64,000 bases of DNA, taken from positions 124,001 through 188,000 of the forward strand of contig SVDU01000005.1 in assembly GCA_015057705.1 (NCBI GenBank), read 5' to 3'. Numbering within the stretch: the first letter of the stretch is position 1; every line of letters starts with the position of its first letter. Shown in pieces: positions 26,578-35,272 of the stretch. A program made the translations under genes and the position numbers. Below the pieces are notes generated by a model that was not told the DNA's origin, ran no database searches, and saw nothing but the letters and a program-made list of their open reading frames with translations. The DNA is from Paenibacillaceae bacterium. Lineage in GTDB: Bacteria > Bacillota > Clostridia > Lachnospirales > Lachnospiraceae.

Positions 26578-27550
26578 CTCCTCCCTCCCGATAGATTCTC
26601 TCTACTATGGTACCGATTTCCTCTTCTTCTACCGTTATATCAGTGGGAAGCAGATTCATTAGTTCTCTCAGCAATCCAGCCGCATTTTCTTTCGGTACCA
26701 TAATCACCTTTTTATAAGGTGTCTGTTCCAGAATCCTGGCTTCAAACTCCAGATTGGGCAGCAGCGTCGGTTCCGAAAAGGTAAAGGTTATTTTTTTAAA
26801 CTTCTGAAACCGCTCAAATAGCTTTTCAGTATCTCCATCATAGATCTTACAGCCATGATTGATGACGATTGACCGTTTGCACAAAGCCTTTATGTCCTCC
26901 ATGTAGTGGGAAGTGAGGATAATGGTGGTTCCCCTTCTTTCATTAATCTCTGCCAAAAATCCCCGGATCTGTTTCGATGCAACTGCATCCAGCCCAATGG
27001 TTGGTTCATCTAAGAATATAATCTTTGGATTGTGAAGCAGCGCAGCAATCAGCTCCATCTTCATCCTCTCTCCGAGAGACAGCGTCCTGACCTGAACATG
27101 CATCAGATCCTGTACCTGAAACAGTTTCACAAAATAATCCCTGGAACTCTCATACTCCTCCTCCGGTAATCCATAGATTTCTTTAAAAAGGCGAAGCGTA
27201 TCCTCCACGGTCAGTTCAAAGAACAGCTGACTCTTCTGGCCCATAACGACTGCATACTGCTGTTTAAATTCATGCTCCAGATCATTGGGATAATACCCCA
27301 GTACACTTACAGAACCACTAGTGGGTGCAATAATACCGGTGAGCATCTTCACAAGCGTTGTCTTGCCCGCTCCATTTGGTCCGATCAGGCCGACAAATTC
27401 CCCTTCCCGGATAGTAAGATCCAGATTGCCAACTGCCTGTTTTTCTTCATATTCCCGTCTGATCAGCCCCTTAATACTTCCTATCATACCTGCCTGTTTC
27501 TTAAATCTTTTAAAATTCTTGGTTAACCCAGCCGTTTTAATAATTTCCAT
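26564..27550 (-). CDS. ABC exporter ATP-binding protein
   Basis: A 328-residue ATPase. Walker A GPNGAGKTT, signature LSLGERMKME, Walker B IIFLDEPTIGLD and the switch histidine in ILTSHYMED are all present; the C-terminal 90 residues are a regulatory extension typical of ABC-2 drug and polysaccharide exporters. An LSLGE signature instead of LSGGQ is usual in this branch. AAGGGG precedes the ATG. Its 5' leader (27551-27916) holds a short peptide gene and an intrinsic terminator, suggesting induction by antitermination. Confidence 0.92.
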   Translation of the reverse strand: MEIIKTAGLTKNFKRFKKQAGMIGSIKGLIRREYEEKQAVGNLDLTIREGEFVGLIGPNGAGKTTLVKMLTGIIAPTSGSVSVLGYYPNDLEHEFKQQYAVVMGQKSQLFFELTVEDTLRLFKEIYGLPEEEYESSRDYFVKLFQVQDLMHVQVRTLSLGERMKMELIAALLHNPKIIFLDEPTIGLDAVASKQIRGFLAEINERRGTTIILTSHYMEDIKALCKRSIVINHGCKIYDGDTEKLFERFQKFKKITFTFSEPTLLPNLEFEARILEQTPYKKVIMVPKENAAGLLRELMNLLPTDITVEEEEIGTIVERIYREGGDGLA

Positions 27551-27662
27551 GTGTTTTCCCCTTCAATCAATAAAAAATGACCGCCGTTTCATCTGCCCCA
27601 CAGGCATAATGCTTTAGCGATCTCAAATAAGACCTGCTTCCAGACAGATTGGGTAAAAAGAC

Positions 27663-27693
27663 AAAAAAAAGCATAACTTTACCGTTATGCTTT
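27663..27693 (-). terminator. Leader terminator (attenuator) upstream of the ABC exporter
   Basis: On the minus strand AAGCATAAC (plus 27692-27684) is followed by its partner GTTATGCTT (27677-27669) around a six-base loop, then a run of eight T. It lies between the promoter at 27917-27945 and the exporter start at 27550, so unless read through it would block the operon. Confidence 0.85.
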
Positions 27694-27845
27694 CAAAATG
27701 TCAGTCTGGTACAGACATATATTTGGAAGGTATGCGCTTTTGCAATGCAAAAGTCAAGCATTCAGTAAGGCAGATTTATCGGCATGGCAGCCGAAAAAGG
27801 GCAGACTAATCACGTAAATTGTCTTCGTCTTTCCTTTTCAACTAT

Positions 27846-27884
27846 TTAGTTAGTTGCGATCTCCAATACTGACACACGTAACAT
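27846..27884 (-). CDS. Putative 12-residue leader peptide
   Basis: ATG at 27884 behind AGAGAGG gives MLRVSVLEIATN and a stop. It lies 33 bases downstream of a consensus promoter and about 150 bases before a terminator hairpin, the layout of leader peptides that control antibiotic-resistance genes by ribosome stalling. Short length alone would not support it; the combination of strong ribosome site, promoter and terminator does. Confidence 0.55.
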   Translation of the reverse strand: MLRVSVLEIATN

Positions 27885-27916
27885 ACACTTACCTCTCTTT
27901 TCTTTATAATAATCTG

Positions 27917-27945
27917 ATATTATCTCATAATGTAATATATGTCAA
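27917..27945 (-). promoter_or_regulatory. Consensus sigma-A promoter of the ABC exporter leader
   Basis: On the minus strand TTGACA (27945-27940) and TAATAT (27922-27917) are separated by 17 bases. The -35 overlaps the last codons of the upstream methyltransferase gene. Confidence 0.85.
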
Positions 27946-28607
27946 TCTTTATCAGGAATCACTTGTTTATAGGCTGCAAGTATGGTGGTATTCCCAATAC
28001 GGAATACCATTTCTACCCTCTCAAATCCGCCTTTTTTTAACATGGCAATCTGATTTGTGACAGTACATGGTGTGTCATAATGGTAAAACTCCCCTTCTGG
28101 AATGCCCTGCTCATCACTGAGCCTTTTATACTCTGCAAAATGAAGATCTTCCTCTTCCTGATCTTCTACCATGTAATCGCATTCAATGTATCGTCCGTCA
28201 CCTTTTAGGGCTTCAAAAATCTTCTGATATAACCCGATCTTTGCTTCATGCTTATAATGATGCATTGTCTGAAATGAAATGGCACTGTCATATGTATTCC
28301 TTTTCAGATCAACATCAAAATAATTTCCGCATATTAAATTTAGTTTCCTGTCTGTAAAATTTTGTTTTAATTGATCAAGCATTTCCCTGGTTAAATCAAT
28401 ACCTGTGACCGAGATATCAGGAAACCTGTTAAAAACCTGTTTGAGCTCCAAACCTGTTCCACATCCCAGATCCAGCAAATCTCTGCATGATGCAGAAAGC
28501 AGCGATGGAATCAGCGCATAAGCCTGTTCACATCCTTCTACTCCAGATAGCATGTGCTCTTCATATTCATCAACCCGTGCTGCGAAAAAATCCTCCATCC
28601 GTTCCAT
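27942..28607 (-). CDS. Class I SAM-dependent methyltransferase
   Basis: A 221-residue methyltransferase. Motif I is LLDLGCGTGLELKQVF at about residues 50-65, then VTGIDLTREML (acidic ribose-binding Asp) and AISFQTMHHY. The substrate is unknown. GGAG lies upstream of the ATG. It lies between valS and the exporter operon but has its own spacing on both sides. Confidence 0.87.
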   Translation of the reverse strand: MERMEDFFAARVDEYEEHMLSGVEGCEQAYALIPSLLSASCRDLLDLGCGTGLELKQVFNRFPDISVTGIDLTREMLDQLKQNFTDRKLNLICGNYFDVDLKRNTYDSAISFQTMHHYKHEAKIGLYQKIFEALKGDGRYIECDYMVEDQEEEDLHFAEYKRLSDEQGIPEGEFYHYDTPCTVTNQIAMLKKGGFERVEMVFRIGNTTILAAYKQVIPDKD

Positions 28608-28698
28608 ATTACCCTCTCCTATCAGCGTTTTAATCCCCTTTACATTAGAATAGCGCGGATGGGGGACTCACGCAACCTCAACCTTTTTTCTGAATCAT

Positions 28699-31071
28699 TC
28701 AGCTCCTTATAATAACCTTCTTCGCACCGGTACAAGCCTGTATATCCAGCTTTGTTGCTTTAAAAAATTCCCGGAATCTTTTGGGACTGGTAATAATCAG
28801 TTCAGGAATCTCATCTTTCATGGACAGCTGCTTTTCCGTTTTTTCCTTCCGAACCGTTCCGATCAGCTCCTTCACCTGTTCCCCAAATTCAAGATAAGTC
28901 TTATTAGCTTCTTTCCATTCCCAAAGAGTCTGGTGGATGGACATCATTTCTTCATGACTCCGATAAAAGTCCTGATAAATATAGTCTGTTATGAACGGGG
29001 TATAAACTGCATACAGCTTCAATATACCAAGCAGACTGTAATACAGCCCATATTGTCCTGAATATCGTTCTTTAACTCCATGCTTTTCCGGCTGATAAAG
29101 ACGTTCCTTTACAATTTCGATATAGTAATCACAGAAATCCCGCCAGAACAGATCATCAATTTCATGCCTTGCCTGACCAATTTCAAAATCGTCTAAAAGA
29201 TCTTTTGCAACACTGGTGGTTTCATTTACCCGTTCCAGCATCCACCGGTCAATAGGCAGCAGAGTCTCAGGATCAAATTCTTCCTTCTGTTTATAATCGT
29301 TCAGCTGCAAAACTACGAACTTCGCCGCATTATAAAGCTTCGTCAAAAATCTCCTGGAACCCTTCATTTCATCTTCACTGAAAAATGTATCTGTACCCAG
29401 TTTGTTGCTGGCTGCCCAATACCGGATTGCATCCGCAGAATAGGTTTCAATAAGTGCAAGAGGTGAATTAGATGCATTGTTTTTTGATTTACTAATCTTC
29501 TCCCCGGGCTTTGCCAGTACAAACCCGCTGATCATAATGTCCTTCCAGGGGATTTCACCAGTGTGATAAAGACTTTTTACAATGGTATAAAACGCCCATG
29601 TACGAATAATTTCATGAGCCTGATTTCTCATTCCCATGGGCAGAATCTCTTTGCTTCTGTCATAATCCTCGCCATATCCGGCATTGATAAAAGGGGTTAC
29701 GGAAGACGTTGCCCAGGTATCAAAAACCGCTTCCTCAGGGAGAAACTGTGTGCATCCGCAGCTGCATGCCTTTCCTGGCATTTCCTCCAGTGGATTTACA
29801 GGAAGCTGGTCTTCTTCCGCAAAAACAGGTTCTTTGCAATCCTTACAATACCAGACCGGAAATGGAACTCCGAAATACCTCTGTCTGGAAATGCACCAGT
29901 CCCATTTTAAATTCTCCACCCATATCTGATATCGCTTTTTCATATGAGCCGGATGCCAGCTGATCTCATCCGCTGCCTTTAAAAATCTGTCCTTTTCCGT
30001 CAATACATCAATATACCACTGGTTGGAAGGAATGATTTCCACTGCCTGACCGCACCGCTCATGAACAGCCACGCTGTGAGAAACTGCCTCCTGCTTTACA
30101 AGCAGATCCCTGCTTTTTAATTCTTCCACCATGGTCCTCCTGGCAAGAGTGACTTCCATTCCCCCGATATAAGGGACTTCCCCGCTTATGGTTCCGTCCG
30201 GCAATATAATTTTCTTATAAGGAAGATGATGGGTCTGGTACCAGGAAACATCTGTAGAGTCACCAAAGGTTGCACACATAACAGCGCCCGTACCTTTTTC
30301 CATGGATACCATCTCATCTGCCATAATTGGTATTTCAAAATCATACAGAGGAACTCTGGCCATTTTCCCGATAAATTTGTGATATCTTTCATCCTGGGGA
30401 TGAACAAAAACGCATACGCAGCCATACAGCAGTTCCGGTCTTGTGGTTGCGATCAGTAAATCTCCCAGAGAAGTTTTAAAATTCAGATAGTGAAAGCTGG
30501 ATTCCAATTCCAGAGTTTCAAGCTCTGCCTGTGCAATGGAAGTCTGGCACTGGGTGCACCACAAAACAGGTGACTCTTTCCTGTAGGCCTTATTCATCTT
30601 AACCAGATTAAGAAATGATCTCTGGGATATTTTCTGAGACAGCGAGGACACTGTCTGATAGCTTAAATCCCAGTCTACACTGAATCCCAGTTTTTGAAAC
30701 AAACCCCTAAAATCGGTTTCATATTTTTCAATAGTCTCCACACAAATATTCCGAAACTGGCTCCTTGTCAGCTGTCCCGCCCGGATCTTCTTATCCCGTT
30801 CCACCAGCCGTTCCGTTGGAAGACCGTTGTCATCAAATCCCAGGGGATAGAATACATCATACCCCTGCATGCGTTTAAACCTGGCTATTATTTCAGCCTG
30901 TGTATAGGAAAACACATGACCGATATGAAGTGTTCCGCTGACAGTAGGAGGCGGCGTGTCAATAGAATAAACCGGCCGTTCCTTTCCCTGTCCATACTTG
31001 TAAATTTGGTTTTCTTCCCAGAAATTTGTTAACTGTTTCTCTGATTTTTGAAAATCATACTTCTTATCCAT
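28699..31071 (-). CDS. valS: Valyl-tRNA synthetase, short archaeal-type form
   Basis: Charges tRNA-Val with valine. The 790-residue class I enzyme has PPPTVSGTLHIGH (HIGH) near residue 40, GFDDNGLPTE, zinc-binding pairs CTQC and CKDC/CSCGC, and EKISKSKNN (KMSKS) near 520. The motif PPPTVSG with HIGHVFSYTQ is the archaeal-type variant; bacterial ValRS has PPPNVTG and about 880 residues with a C-terminal coiled-coil arm, which is missing here. It is preceded by a T-box whose specifier is GUA (Val), confirming the identity and its control by uncharged tRNA-Val. Confidence 0.9.
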   Translation of the reverse strand: MDKKYDFQKSEKQLTNFWEENQIYKYGQGKERPVYSIDTPPPTVSGTLHIGHVFSYTQAEIIARFKRMQGYDVFYPLGFDDNGLPTERLVERDKKIRAGQLTRSQFRNICVETIEKYETDFRGLFQKLGFSVDWDLSYQTVSSLSQKISQRSFLNLVKMNKAYRKESPVLWCTQCQTSIAQAELETLELESSFHYLNFKTSLGDLLIATTRPELLYGCVCVFVHPQDERYHKFIGKMARVPLYDFEIPIMADEMVSMEKGTGAVMCATFGDSTDVSWYQTHHLPYKKIILPDGTISGEVPYIGGMEVTLARRTMVEELKSRDLLVKQEAVSHSVAVHERCGQAVEIIPSNQWYIDVLTEKDRFLKAADEISWHPAHMKKRYQIWVENLKWDWCISRQRYFGVPFPVWYCKDCKEPVFAEEDQLPVNPLEEMPGKACSCGCTQFLPEEAVFDTWATSSVTPFINAGYGEDYDRSKEILPMGMRNQAHEIIRTWAFYTIVKSLYHTGEIPWKDIMISGFVLAKPGEKISKSKNNASNSPLALIETYSADAIRYWAASNKLGTDTFFSEDEMKGSRRFLTKLYNAAKFVVLQLNDYKQKEEFDPETLLPIDRWMLERVNETTSVAKDLLDDFEIGQARHEIDDLFWRDFCDYYIEIVKERLYQPEKHGVKERYSGQYGLYYSLLGILKLYAVYTPFITDYIYQDFYRSHEEMMSIHQTLWEWKEANKTYLEFGEQVKELIGTVRKEKTEKQLSMKDEIPELIITSPKRFREFFKATKLDIQACTGAKKVIIRS

Positions 31072-31106
31072 GATGGATACCTCCTGTAATATTTACTACA
31101 AAACAG

Positions 31107-31400
31107 ACAAAAAAATTCACCCCAAGCTATGCTTAGGGCGAATTAACGTGTCCGCGGTACCACCTAAATTCAGAAATAATTTTCTGCTCTCAATACAATA
31201 CGGGAAGATTAAAAACTTCTTCTGATATTGCTTCCCCTGATAACGGTGGGAATCTCCGTTGGAGTCTACTGAGATAAAATCTGTTCAATCCAAAGCTCAA
31301 AGGCTACTTCCATGCTTCCATCACGAAGATTTTCACCAGCCATCTTCTCTCTGTTCATCCGGAATCGCATGTACTCCTCCTCGTCAACGCTTTTGTCTGT
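31107..31400 (-). promoter_or_regulatory. T-box riboswitch, Val (GUA) specifier
   Basis: On the minus strand the leader has an AGAGAG...GGTGAAAATC stem I region, a specifier in GGAA-GUA-GCC at 31307-31305 followed by a purine, the T-box AGGTGGTACCGCGG (31165-31152), and a terminator AATTCGCCC.../...GGGTGAATT followed by seven T (31108-31144). Binding of uncharged tRNA-Val would form the antiterminator and allow valS expression. Confidence 0.92.
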
Positions 31401-31414
31401 GTTTGTTATCCTTA

Positions 31415-31442
31415 ATTTTAACACAATTTTTTTCGGTGTCAA
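31415..31442 (-). promoter_or_regulatory. Promoter of the valS T-box transcript
   Basis: TTGACA (31442-31437) and TAAAAT (31420-31415) on the minus strand with a 16-base spacer, just upstream of the T-box leader. Confidence 0.7.
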
Positions 31443-31515
31443 CGGGAAAATAACTGTTTTTTTATATAATCAGAAAATATTTTCTCACAAACAGTTCAAA
31501 TAACAATTAATGGAT

Positions 31516-31544
31516 TTGCTTTTTTTTGCTTCCTATGGTATACT
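31516..31544 (+). promoter_or_regulatory. Promoter of the L25/Ctc gene
   Basis: TTGCTT (31516-31521) and TATACT (31539-31544) with a 17-base spacer. The transcript would start about 130 bases before the L25 start and contain the hairpin at 31579-31635. Confidence 0.6.
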
Positions 31545-31578
31545 TATGTCAATTGGATATAAAAGAACCGTCTATCAG

Positions 31579-31635
31579 AGAAGGGCTTTTGCTGGTTTCA
31601 CAGGATTTTGAAACCATTAAAAGCCCTTCTTTTTC
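31579..31635 (+). terminator. Leader terminator-like hairpin upstream of L25
   Basis: AGAAGGGCTTTT (31579-31590) pairs with AAAAGCCCTTCT (31619-31630), with an inner GGTTTC/GAAACC stem, followed by five T. It lies after the promoter and before the gene, so it can act as an attenuator. Confidence 0.75.
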
Positions 31636-31680
31636 AATAACGGCCCAATATATCCAAAAAATTTTACGAGGAGGATCACA

Positions 31681-32256
31681 ATGAATACTATTACAGTGGA
31701 AAAACGTAATGAACAATTAAAAGCAAAACAATTGCGGAGAAAAGGCATTGTGCCTTGCTGCATTTTTGGTGGCAGTCTTCCCAACTCCATCTCAATTCAA
31801 ATGGAGGAAAAAACTGCAGAAAAGCTGCTTCGTAAGCAGAGACTTGGAAGTAAAATTCAGCTTAAATTAGAAGATCAGACAATCGTAACACAGATTAAAG
31901 ACAGCAGCAGATGCTTTGCAGATAGTAAGATCGAGCACATTAACTTCCAGGCTCTTGATCCAAATACAAAGGTGAACAGCCTGGCACACGTTATATTAGA
32001 AAATGCCGAATTTGTTACCGGAGTCTTAGATAAGATGCTGATGGAAATCCCATATGCTTCTTTACCAGAAGACATGATTGATACCGTTACTGTAGACTTA
32101 GAGGGCAAGCCAATTGGTACGATCATAACAGTGGCTGATATTCCTGAGTTCTTAAGTGACCGCATTGAGCTTCAGGCGGAGAAAGACAGCATTATTATTA
32201 GAATTTCAGAAAAGAAATATGCTGCTGCAAGGGATGCAGAGCAGGCAGCCCAATAA
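31681..32256 (+). CDS. Ribosomal protein L25 / general stress protein Ctc
   Basis: A 191-residue L25/TL5/Ctc protein that binds 5S rRNA. The N-terminal domain starts TITVEKRNEQLKAKQLRRKG and has IVPCCIFGG; the C-terminal beta domain has DTVTVDLEGKPIGTIITV and ends RIELQAEKDSIIIRI. Length is normal for two-domain L25. GAGGAGG lies upstream of the ATG. It is monocistronic with a leader hairpin, which suggests control by attenuation, perhaps under translation stress. Confidence 0.88.
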   Translation: MNTITVEKRNEQLKAKQLRRKGIVPCCIFGGSLPNSISIQMEEKTAEKLLRKQRLGSKIQLKLEDQTIVTQIKDSSRCFADSKIEHINFQALDPNTKVNSLAHVILENAEFVTGVLDKMLMEIPYASLPEDMIDTVTVDLEGKPIGTIITVADIPEFLSDRIELQAEKDSIIIRISEKKYAAARDAEQAAQ

Positions 32257-32358
32257 CGGATACATAGAATAAGGGTGCTTCTATTAAGAGCCTTGATTGT
32301 CAATTTGCAATAAGACATGAGAGGCTCTGTGTTTTATTTAAAAAAAGAGGTGTAAAAG

Positions 32359-33060
32359 GTGCCATATATGAATCAGTGTTCCTCTTATCTGCAGGAAATA
32401 AATATTTTCTCCATCATAGTGAGACTGGGAATGTCGCTGATCGTCGGTGGTATATTGGGAACAGAGCGGGGGCTGCGAAATCGTCCTGCTGGTTTTATGA
32501 CTTATGTACTGGTGTGTATCGGCTCCACAATGGTCATGCTTACCAACCAATATATCGCAGTTACTAATCCTGGAACCGACCCCACCCGGTTAGCCGCACA
32601 GGTCGTGAGTGGAATCGGCTTCCTGGGCGCGGGTACAATTATTGTTACCAGAAATGATGAAATTCGGGGTCTTACCACTGCTGCCGGACTGTGGCTGGCG
32701 GCTGGACTTGGAATTGCCATTGGAACGGGCTTTTACTCCGGCGCTGTTATCGGTATGTTCTTTTCAATCTTCGCATTGATTGTATTAAAAAAAGTTGATA
32801 TCTATATCAAACAGCACGCAAAAAGCATGGAGGTTTATCTGGAACATAATTCTCAATTTTCTCTGCGGAAACTATCCGATTTTGCATGTGAAAACCACTT
32901 TGTTCTGTATGATATGCAGCGGGGAAAAGTAAAAACGCTAGAGGAAGAATTCGGAACACTTATTTTTACAGTTGGCACTTCCCAAAAGTTCAATCATTCT
33001 GATGTACTGGAAAAAATATATACATTAGAGGGAATTGAATACGTACGGGAGATTTCATAG
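32359..33060 (+). CDS. MgtC/SapB family membrane protein
   Basis: A 233-residue protein. About five transmembrane segments carry the MgtC motifs [30 protein letters not shown] and [14 protein letters not shown]; the C-terminal 90 residues form a cytoplasmic ACT-like domain. MgtC-type proteins help in Mg2+ limitation and acid stress and may modulate F1Fo ATPase. The start may be the GTG at 32359 (AGAGG upstream) or the ATG at 32368. The next gene begins 16 bases after the stop. Confidence 0.9.
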   Translation: MPYMNQCSSYLQEINIFSIIVRLGMSLIVGGILGTERGLRNRPAGFMTYVLVCIGSTMVMLTNQYIAVTNPGTDPTRLAAQVVSGIGFLGAGTIIVTRNDEIRGLTTAAGLWLAAGLGIAIGTGFYSGAVIGMFFSIFALIVLKKVDIYIKQHAKSMEVYLEHNSQFSLRKLSDFACENHFVLYDMQRGKVKTLEEEFGTLIFTVGTSQKFNHSDVLEKIYTLEGIEYVREIS

Positions 33061-33076
33061 ATACAGGGAGGATCAG

Positions 33077-33964
33077 ATGTCGGAAACAGAACAGCAGAAT
33101 GTGGATGCAGCAGTTTTAGAAAAACAACTTGATTCAAATATAGACGATTCCATTAAATTGTATTTATTACAGGCAGGGGAAGCGCCTTTACTGACCAGGG
33201 AAGAAGAATATAATCTTGCCAGGCTCTGTGCACAGGGGGATCAAAAGGCGAAAGAAACTCTTATTTGTTCGAATCTAAGGCTTGTAGTCAGTATTGCAAA
33301 AAAGCATGAAGCATATGTTCAATCCCTAACCCTGCTTGACCTCATTCAGGAGGGCAATATCGGCCTTATGAAAGCTGTGGAACGTTATGATTATAAACTG
33401 GGATACCGTTTTTCCACCTACGCCACATGGTGGATTCGTCAGGCTGTCACCCGGGGAATCGCAGAACAGGACAGAACCATACGACTGCCGGTGCATTACA
33501 AAGAAGATGTTAACATGATCAATCAACTCCTGCGCCGGCTTGATCAGGAACAGGAATCCTTTACAACCAAGGATATATCCGATATCACAGGACTTTCGGT
33601 TGATAAAATAGAGCGGATTCTGATGGATTCTGCATCAGTTATATCACTGGATACCCCCATTGGCGATGATAACGCAAGTTTTTTAGGAGATTTTATTGAG
33701 GACAAAACCATATTATCTCCAGAAGAAAGTGTATCTGATATTATGTTAAGAGAAGAAATCAATAAGCAATTACAATCTCTTAAACCGAGAGAGCAGATCG
33801 TGGTAAATATGAGATTTGGTCTCAACGGTCATATGCCCCATACTCTGGAAGAGGTAGGAGATCATATCGGTGTTACAAGAGAACGAATCAGGCAGATCGA
33901 GGCCCGGGCCTTACGCACTCTTCGTCTCCCCAACCGCAGAAAATCCCTGGTTGATTTTATATAG
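33077..33964 (+). CDS. Sigma-70 family RNA polymerase sigma factor (RpoD-like, group 2)
   Basis: A 295-residue sigma factor with regions 1.2-4 but no region 1.1. Region 2 is [58 protein letters not shown]; the -35-binding region 4.2 is [28 protein letters not shown] (quoted in parts). It is likely an alternative primary-type (group 2) sigma. ATG 33077 has GGGAGG. It is encoded directly after the MgtC-like gene and probably cotranscribed. Confidence 0.88.
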   Translation: MSETEQQNVDAAVLEKQLDSNIDDSIKLYLLQAGEAPLLTREEEYNLARLCAQGDQKAKETLICSNLRLVVSIAKKHEAYVQSLTLLDLIQEGNIGLMKAVERYDYKLGYRFSTYATWWIRQAVTRGIAEQDRTIRLPVHYKEDVNMINQLLRRLDQEQESFTTKDISDITGLSVDKIERILMDSASVISLDTPIGDDNASFLGDFIEDKTILSPEESVSDIMLREEINKQLQSLKPREQIVVNMRFGLNGHMPHTLEEVGDHIGVTRERIRQIEARALRTLRLPNRRKSLVDFI

Positions 33965-33978
33965 ACCTGACAAGATAA

Positions 33979-34004
33979 GGCAGACAGTTTAAACACTGTC
34001 TGCC
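33979..34004. terminator. Hairpin between convergent genes
   Basis: GGCAGACAGT (33979-33988) pairs with ACTGTCTGCC (33995-34004) around a six-base loop. It lacks a strong T run on either side, so it is a weak terminator candidate for the sigma-factor gene and the facing GNAT gene. Confidence 0.55.
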
Positions 34005-34023
34005 CTTCTATTATCATCTTTTA

Positions 34024-34335
34024 TTAAACTTCTAACAAATAATTATTTTCTTCATTGGCCACTTCCAATGTCCTGACTTCAAATGTTTTACACCCTGAGC
34101 CAAGATAATATTCACCGTTTCCCAAAACTTCTACAGCAATGACACCTACGGCCTTATCATCACAGTAAATAATCTCTTTCGGGTATTTTTCCAGGGAATT
34201 CTCCATATGTTCTCTGGATCTTCCATAAGCAGGGCATTCACCATATCTGATATAATCGTCGTAGAACGCTTCATTATAAATCTGAACTAATAAATCAGCA
34301 TCTTCCTTTTCTGCTTTCCTATATGATAAATTCAT
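34024..34335 (-). CDS. Short GNAT acetyltransferase, probably truncated
   Basis: A 103-residue product starting MNLSYRKAEKEDADLLVQIYNEAFYDDY, a normal GNAT N-terminus, with DDKAVGVIAVEVLGNGEYYLG. The acetyl-CoA-binding motif A (Q/RxxGxG/A) that should follow is missing; the protein passes straight into KTFEVRTLEVANEENNYLLEV, which looks like the C-terminal end of the same family. An internal deletion is the simplest explanation, so it is probably inactive. Confidence 0.6.
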   Translation of the reverse strand: MNLSYRKAEKEDADLLVQIYNEAFYDDYIRYGECPAYGRSREHMENSLEKYPKEIIYCDDKAVGVIAVEVLGNGEYYLGSGCKTFEVRTLEVANEENNYLLEV

Positions 34336-34369
34336 GGTTATCCCTCCTGATATTTTTTATTTTATCCTT

Positions 34370-35227
34370 TTACAAAAACTCTTTTTCATACTTTTTGAAA
34401 AATTGAAAATAAGCCTGTACATTAGACAACTCCGTCCATTTTTTAATATCAACCGGATTCTCATCCATATCGTAAATCTTTGCCCCTCTCATGGATAGAA
34501 GAAATGGAGAATGAGTCGCAATAATAAACTGGCAATGAAAAAAACGCGCCGAATCTTCTAAGAATTTCAGCAGTTCCTGCTGCCGTTCCGGTGATAAACT
34601 ATTTTCAGGCTCGTCCAGTAAATACAGACCATTTTCCTTAATCTTTTCACAAAAATACAGATAAGCACTTTCCCCATTGGAATGTTCCCTTACATTTCCC
34701 ATCAGGTTCTTTCTGATATAACGGGACTGGGTATTACTCCGGGACATATTAACCTTCTTAAGCTTCTCATAATCATCCAGAGATTTCATCTGAAAACTGG
34801 AGTACTTTGAGTCCAGATATTCATCAAACAGCTTTTCCCGTTTTTGATGTATCCCCTCATTTAAAGACCTTAAATTAAGCATAAAGTCAAAGACATCGTC
34901 GCTGGTAATAATCCGGCTGTCTCTTGTAACCTGCTCTTCCACCTCATAAGAACAAAGATCCGTATAGTCCTTAAAAAAATTAGACCGGTTGTAAAGGGCT
35001 TCCCGGGTAAGGCAAAGCTTCTCTGCAATTACGTTTAAAGCTGTTGTCTTACCCGACCCATTGCCCCCATATAAAATCGTAACCGGCTCAAAATCCAGCC
35101 TGGTCAGCTGATTCTTTGACAAAATCTGAAATGGATAAAAGGTATCATAACAAGTTCGTTTCTCTCCCATGGTGAAGCTGTATTCCTCTTCTATATCAGG
35201 AAATGAAAATTGTGACAGATAAATCAT
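34370..35227 (-). CDS. AAA/ABC-type ATPase (RecF-like, AAA_21 group)
   Basis: About 285 residues. Walker A is LYGGNGSGKTT, an ABC-like signature is HSNGESAYLYF, Walker B is LYLLDEPENSLSP and the H-loop is FIIATHSPFLLS; a short coiled-coil insert lies between. The fold matches stand-alone ATPases related to RecF and overcoming-lysogenization type proteins; some act in phage defence but no partner nuclease is adjacent. ATG 35227 has a G-rich GGGGGAG upstream. The function is unknown. Confidence 0.8.
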   Translation of the reverse strand: MIYLSQFSFPDIEEEYSFTMGEKRTCYDTFYPFQILSKNQLTRLDFEPVTILYGGNGSGKTTALNVIAEKLCLTREALYNRSNFFKDYTDLCSYEVEEQVTRDSRIITSDDVFDFMLNLRSLNEGIHQKREKLFDEYLDSKYSSFQMKSLDDYEKLKKVNMSRSNTQSRYIRKNLMGNVREHSNGESAYLYFCEKIKENGLYLLDEPENSLSPERQQELLKFLEDSARFFHCQFIIATHSPFLLSMRGAKIYDMDENPVDIKKWTELSNVQAYFQFFKKYEKEFL

Positions 35228-35272
35228 TTGTAAACTCCCCCCTATGTTAACTTTATCCACTATTGTACTATT

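Noticed and set aside
31259-31503. Short plus-strand frames upstream of L25
   Set aside because: They lie over the valS T-box leader and have no ribosome site.
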